This document shows, in pieces, positions 61,983 to 64,000 of a DNA stretch of 64,000 nucleotides (its first letter is position 1; the number at the start of each line of letters is the position of its first letter). Origin of the DNA: Dysgonomonas sp. PF1-14 (GTDB taxonomy: Bacteria; Bacteroidota; Bacteroidia; Bacteroidales; Dysgonomonadaceae). Position numbers and translations under genes: made by a program. The stretch is from positions 124,001 through 188,000 of the forward strand of contig NZ_JARXWN010000006.1 in assembly GCF_029892965.1 (NCBI RefSeq), given 5' to 3'. The notes beneath the pieces were generated by a model. It was not told the DNA's origin, made no database searches, and worked only from the letters and a program-made list of their open reading frames with translations.

Positions 61983-62399
61983 TTATAATTGGTTGTTTTT
62001 TCGCAGCAACTCGTTTATCTCATCTTCATACACATTGAAGTGATTTTCCAGTATATTATCTATATAGCCGAAGTACGACAGTTCGTTATCTGCAATTACG
62101 CTGAGAACTTTCCTTATTTTATTATGGAATTCTTGGCGTATATTGATATTCTTTCCTTTGCGTGAAGAAGTCCTGTTCTCTTTCAGAAAAGTTGAAACAA
62201 AATCAGGAGCTTTGGCTTTCCGCTTTTTGGGTTCTTCTTTTACAGCAACAGGCTCATCTCCTCCGTCTTTTTCTTTCTCAATAGTGGCAGAGTTGCTTTC
62301 CTGAACTTTTCCCTCCAATTCGGGCCTGCTGCCTTTCATCAAAGCCCCCAATATCAGGTCTTCGTCCGATTCTTCATGTGTTATAATCTTCTTTGCCAT
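61983..62399 (-). CDS. DUF3408 (TraB-like) conjugative transposon protein
   Basis: A 138-residue protein with a charged N-terminal tail (SNSATIEKEKDGGDEPVAVK) and a C-terminal ribbon-helix-helix-like domain: NIRQEFHNKIRKVLSVIADN, ELSYFGYIDNILENHFNVYE. This is the DUF3408 family that follows TraA (ParA) in Bacteroides conjugative transposons and may act as its DNA-binding partner, a ParB-like role. It starts 3 bases after traA ends. Confidence 0.82.
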   Translation of the reverse strand: MAKKIITHEESDEDLILGALMKGSRPELEGKVQESNSATIEKEKDGGDEPVAVKEEPKKRKAKAPDFVSTFLKENRTSSRKGKNINIRQEFHNKIRKVLSVIADNELSYFGYIDNILENHFNVYEDEINELLRKNNQL

Positions 62400-62402
62400 A
62401 AA

Positions 62403-63164
62403 TTAAATTTTCATTAGGGATTGCATTTCCTCTGCAAACTGATCTAGCGCAGCCAATTTGATTTGAATTTTATCGGCAGGGAAGAGTGTAGAACGAAAGA
62501 TGCTTTTTTGAGAGGCTCCCAAATCTTTGCGAAAACGTTTGGCATCGGGCACAGATGTCTTCATTAATTGAAGCCCCAGTTCGCCGATCACGCTTTCGTA
62601 CACATCATACAAATTAGTCCTTTCCCTGCCGTCCACCATATTCCAGAAAAGGAATAATCCTTTCACATTCCCTTTTCCCAAAGAGATATAACTCTCGTTC
62701 ATCGTGATGGCAAATTGCAGGGTACTTTCCACTACTAAGCGATCTGCTATCATCGGGGAAAAAATATAATCCATATTAGCGACAAGGGTAAGCACACCTT
62801 TAGTATTCAATGTGCCGGGCAAGTCGAAGAAAATAATATCGAACTGACTTTCGGTAGTTTCGATCAATCTTTGGGCTGTTTGAAGAGCATCAATCACATT
62901 GCCGGCAATGACCGGATAAACACCTCTTTTATCTAACGAAAACTGCTTGTGGGCAAGCTGCTTGTAAAACGGATCATTGGTAACGAGTCTGCCTTCCCGC
63001 TCTCGTTCGTCCTTAATACTGTGTTGCGGGCTGTCGCAGTCGATGATGGCTACATTTTTTTTCAATACATAGTTAAAGTAACTGGCCATTAATACGGTAA
63101 AGGCACTTTTTCCGACTCCTCCTTTTTGGGTACTGAATGATACGAATAAGGGTTCTCTTCTCAT
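62403..63164 (-). CDS. traA: TraA, ParA/MinD-type ATPase
   Basis: A 253-residue ATPase. The deviant Walker A KGGVGKSAFTV (14-24) marks the ParA/MinD group, followed by AIIDCDSPQHS (signature lysine partner region) and IIFFDLPGTLN (Walker B). It is the first gene of the tra operon. In Bacteroides elements it is called TraA; it may position or segregate the circular form. The upstream 400 bases carry dense repeats that could be its partner's binding site. Confidence 0.92.
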   Translation of the reverse strand: MRREPLFVSFSTQKGGVGKSAFTVLMASYFNYVLKKNVAIIDCDSPQHSIKDEREREGRLVTNDPFYKQLAHKQFSLDKRGVYPVIAGNVIDALQTAQRLIETTESQFDIIFFDLPGTLNTKGVLTLVANMDYIFSPMIADRLVVESTLQFAITMNESYISLGKGNVKGLFLFWNMVDGRERTNLYDVYESVIGELGLQLMKTSVPDAKRFRKDLGASQKSIFRSTLFPADKIQIKLAALDQFAEEMQSLMKI

Positions 63165-63179
63165 GTCAATAATTTTAAG

Positions 63180-63560
63180 TTGAATAAATCTATATTTCTG
63201 TCGATAGAGCTATTTGTCGTTCTATTATTCTGAATATTTATAGTTCGTTATATCGTTTGATCTTTCTATAAATCAGCCGATAGATAGATTTAATGAGCGA
63301 TATAGCTGTCTATATATTTAAAGGTATATGGTTTTATCGTTCTTTTTACCGATAGGACTATCGACCTGTTTTTTGTTCGATTTATCGATATATCTAAAAA
63401 TCGAATGTCAGATTGTTAGAATGTTCTATCAGTAGATTATTCGATAATTCTATCCATCGAAAGAATCTTATATCTAAGAATCGAACCATGCATCGTTATG
63501 GAGATAGAGCGATATATGAATACATTTTTTGTTCTATCTATCGTTCTATAGTACAAAATT
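63180..63560. repeat. AT-rich region with many CGAT/TTCTATC motifs
   Basis: About 380 noncoding bases upstream of traA. The CGATA or GATAG core occurs at least nine times (for example TCGATAG at 63201-63207, CCGATAGGACTATCG at 63350-63364, TCGATATATC, TCGATAATTC) and GTTCTATC-like units at least five. Several are palindromic. It may bind a ParB-like partner of TraA or act as a control region; no gene is present. Confidence 0.6.
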
Positions 63561-63598
63561 AAGGGAGCATTAATCAAAAATGGTTCATTTTCATGAGA

Positions 63599-63629
63599 GG
63601 TGGTAGCGGTTGGCAGTGGTTGGCACAGG
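63599..63629 (+). repeat. 31-bp repeat, intergenic copy upstream of traA
   Basis: Same as 61759-61789 with one mismatch. It lies in noncoding DNA between the AT-rich repeat region and the hairpin cluster, 435 bases upstream of the traA start. Confidence 0.6.
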
Positions 63630-63823
63630 TCAAGGATTATTTTAACCTAATAGAAGCCTCTAACTTTGCATAATCGGAGTATAAAGATGCTCTAATCTTG
63701 AAATTGCTTATTGAAAAGAAGCTGGCTTTTTAAGGATAATAGATGTGCATAACAATGGTAATATTCGGGATAGTTATTCTCATTCTCCATTTGATAGCAT
63801 CAGTCATTTTCGAAGCTAACGTT

Positions 63824-63971
63824 AATCCACCCTTTCAAGGTGGATTTTTATTGTCGTCAGACAATAGCAAGGTATGTTTTGAGTACACTCAAAACCGTTT
63901 TAAGTGCCTTAAAACACCTTGCCCACTCCTTTGAAAGTCGGGGGATAATCTTACTCCGAAGTCGTAAGATT
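63824..63971. other. Hairpin cluster, candidate transfer origin (oriT) of the conjugative element
   Basis: Four structures in 148 bases: AATCCACC / GGTGGATT with T run (63824-63846), TTGTC-GTCA-GACAA (63851-63864), a three-way palindrome at 63867-63922 with outer stem GCAAGGT / ACCTTGC enclosing GTTTTGAGT-AC-ACTCAAAAC and GTTTTAAG-TGC-CTTAAAAC, and AATCTTAC / GTAAGATT (63947-63971). It lies upstream of traA, where relaxase genes are expected to begin to the right. No gene is supported here. Confidence 0.55.
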
Positions 63972-64000
63972 TTGAAGAAACAGTATTAATAAATGGTCGT

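Larger units (their letters stand above)
43294..64000. mobile_element. Integrative conjugative element, CTnDOT-like (left part)
   Basis: Starts at or shortly after the 46-bp repeat, with an integrase reading inward, and contains a full set of Bacteroidetes tra genes (TraA, DUF3408, TraD-like, E-G, I-O, Q), PcfK/PcfJ-like proteins, UmuDC and a histone-like protein. The element runs out of the window at 64000, so its right end and relaxase genes are not seen. The left boundary could be the 46-bp repeat itself or within the following 150 bases. Confidence 0.85.

Noticed and set aside
63180-63560. CRISPR array
   Set aside because: The repeats are short, irregularly spaced and partly palindromic, with no constant spacer length and no cas genes.
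63743-63934. 63-codon plus-strand frame with a hydrophobic start
   Set aside because: It runs through two hairpins and half of the three-way palindrome, so its C-terminal part is dictated by those stems. Not called as a gene.

Overview
The window looks like a chromosome segment of a Bacteroidales bacterium, most likely close to Dysgonomonas or Parabacteroides. The evidence is the gene families (TraA-TraQ conjugation genes, DUF6089, DUF6242, DUF4292, Bacteroidetes-type BamA), the Bacteroidetes promoter pattern TTTG-N18/19-TAnnTTTG, the weak Shine-Dalgarno sites and the moderate AT content. The genus is an inference.

Positions 1-27.6 kb are conserved core chromosome. They hold trpS (cut by the window edge), a secreted esterase, icd, dnaN with a DnaQ-like exonuclease, metY-cysK, murF, an envelope cluster on the minus strand (DUF6089 - uppS - bamA - two ompH/skp-like chaperones), a lipoprotein, ribD, an RsiV-like lipoprotein, ridA, rlmB, an amino-acid permease, and a second minus-strand cluster (dut - TPR protein - DUF4292 lipoprotein - EnvC-like activator - double-cupin protein - FemAB-like acyltransferase).

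At 27.81 kb an intact tRNA-Val(UAC) begins accessory DNA. A 46-bp copy of its 3' half recurs at 43.25 kb, which delimits a 15.4-kb integrative mobilizable element. The element carries a tyrosine integrase, an antitoxin-toxin-antitoxin cluster, two HTH proteins, an SF3-type helicase, a TOPRIM primase with an iteron-like array between the two, and a MobV relaxase. Its cargo is dedicated to ion and osmotic balance: KtrA, KtrB, a DUF389 membrane protein, NhaA and MscS. An apparently complete ISL3-like insertion sequence, with perfect 27-bp ends and an 8-bp target duplication, sits just inside the left end.

Directly beyond the 46-bp repeat a second, larger element starts and runs out of the window. 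It is a CTnDOT-like integrative conjugative element. Its own integrase is followed by a histone-H1-like protein, a UmuD/UmuC pair with a TNT-fold protein between them, PcfK/PcfJ-like proteins, a SecB-like protein, and a tra operon read leftwards in the order traA(ParA), DUF3408, traD-like, traE, F, G, I, J, K, L, M, N, O, Q plus a 33-residue membrane peptide. Upstream of traA lie a repeat-rich AT segment and a group of hairpins, including a three-way-junction palindrome, that resembles a transfer origin. The mobilization (relaxase) genes of this element should lie just right of position 64000. The two integrases diverge from the repeat at 43.25 kb, so the two elements may be stacked at one tRNA-Val site.
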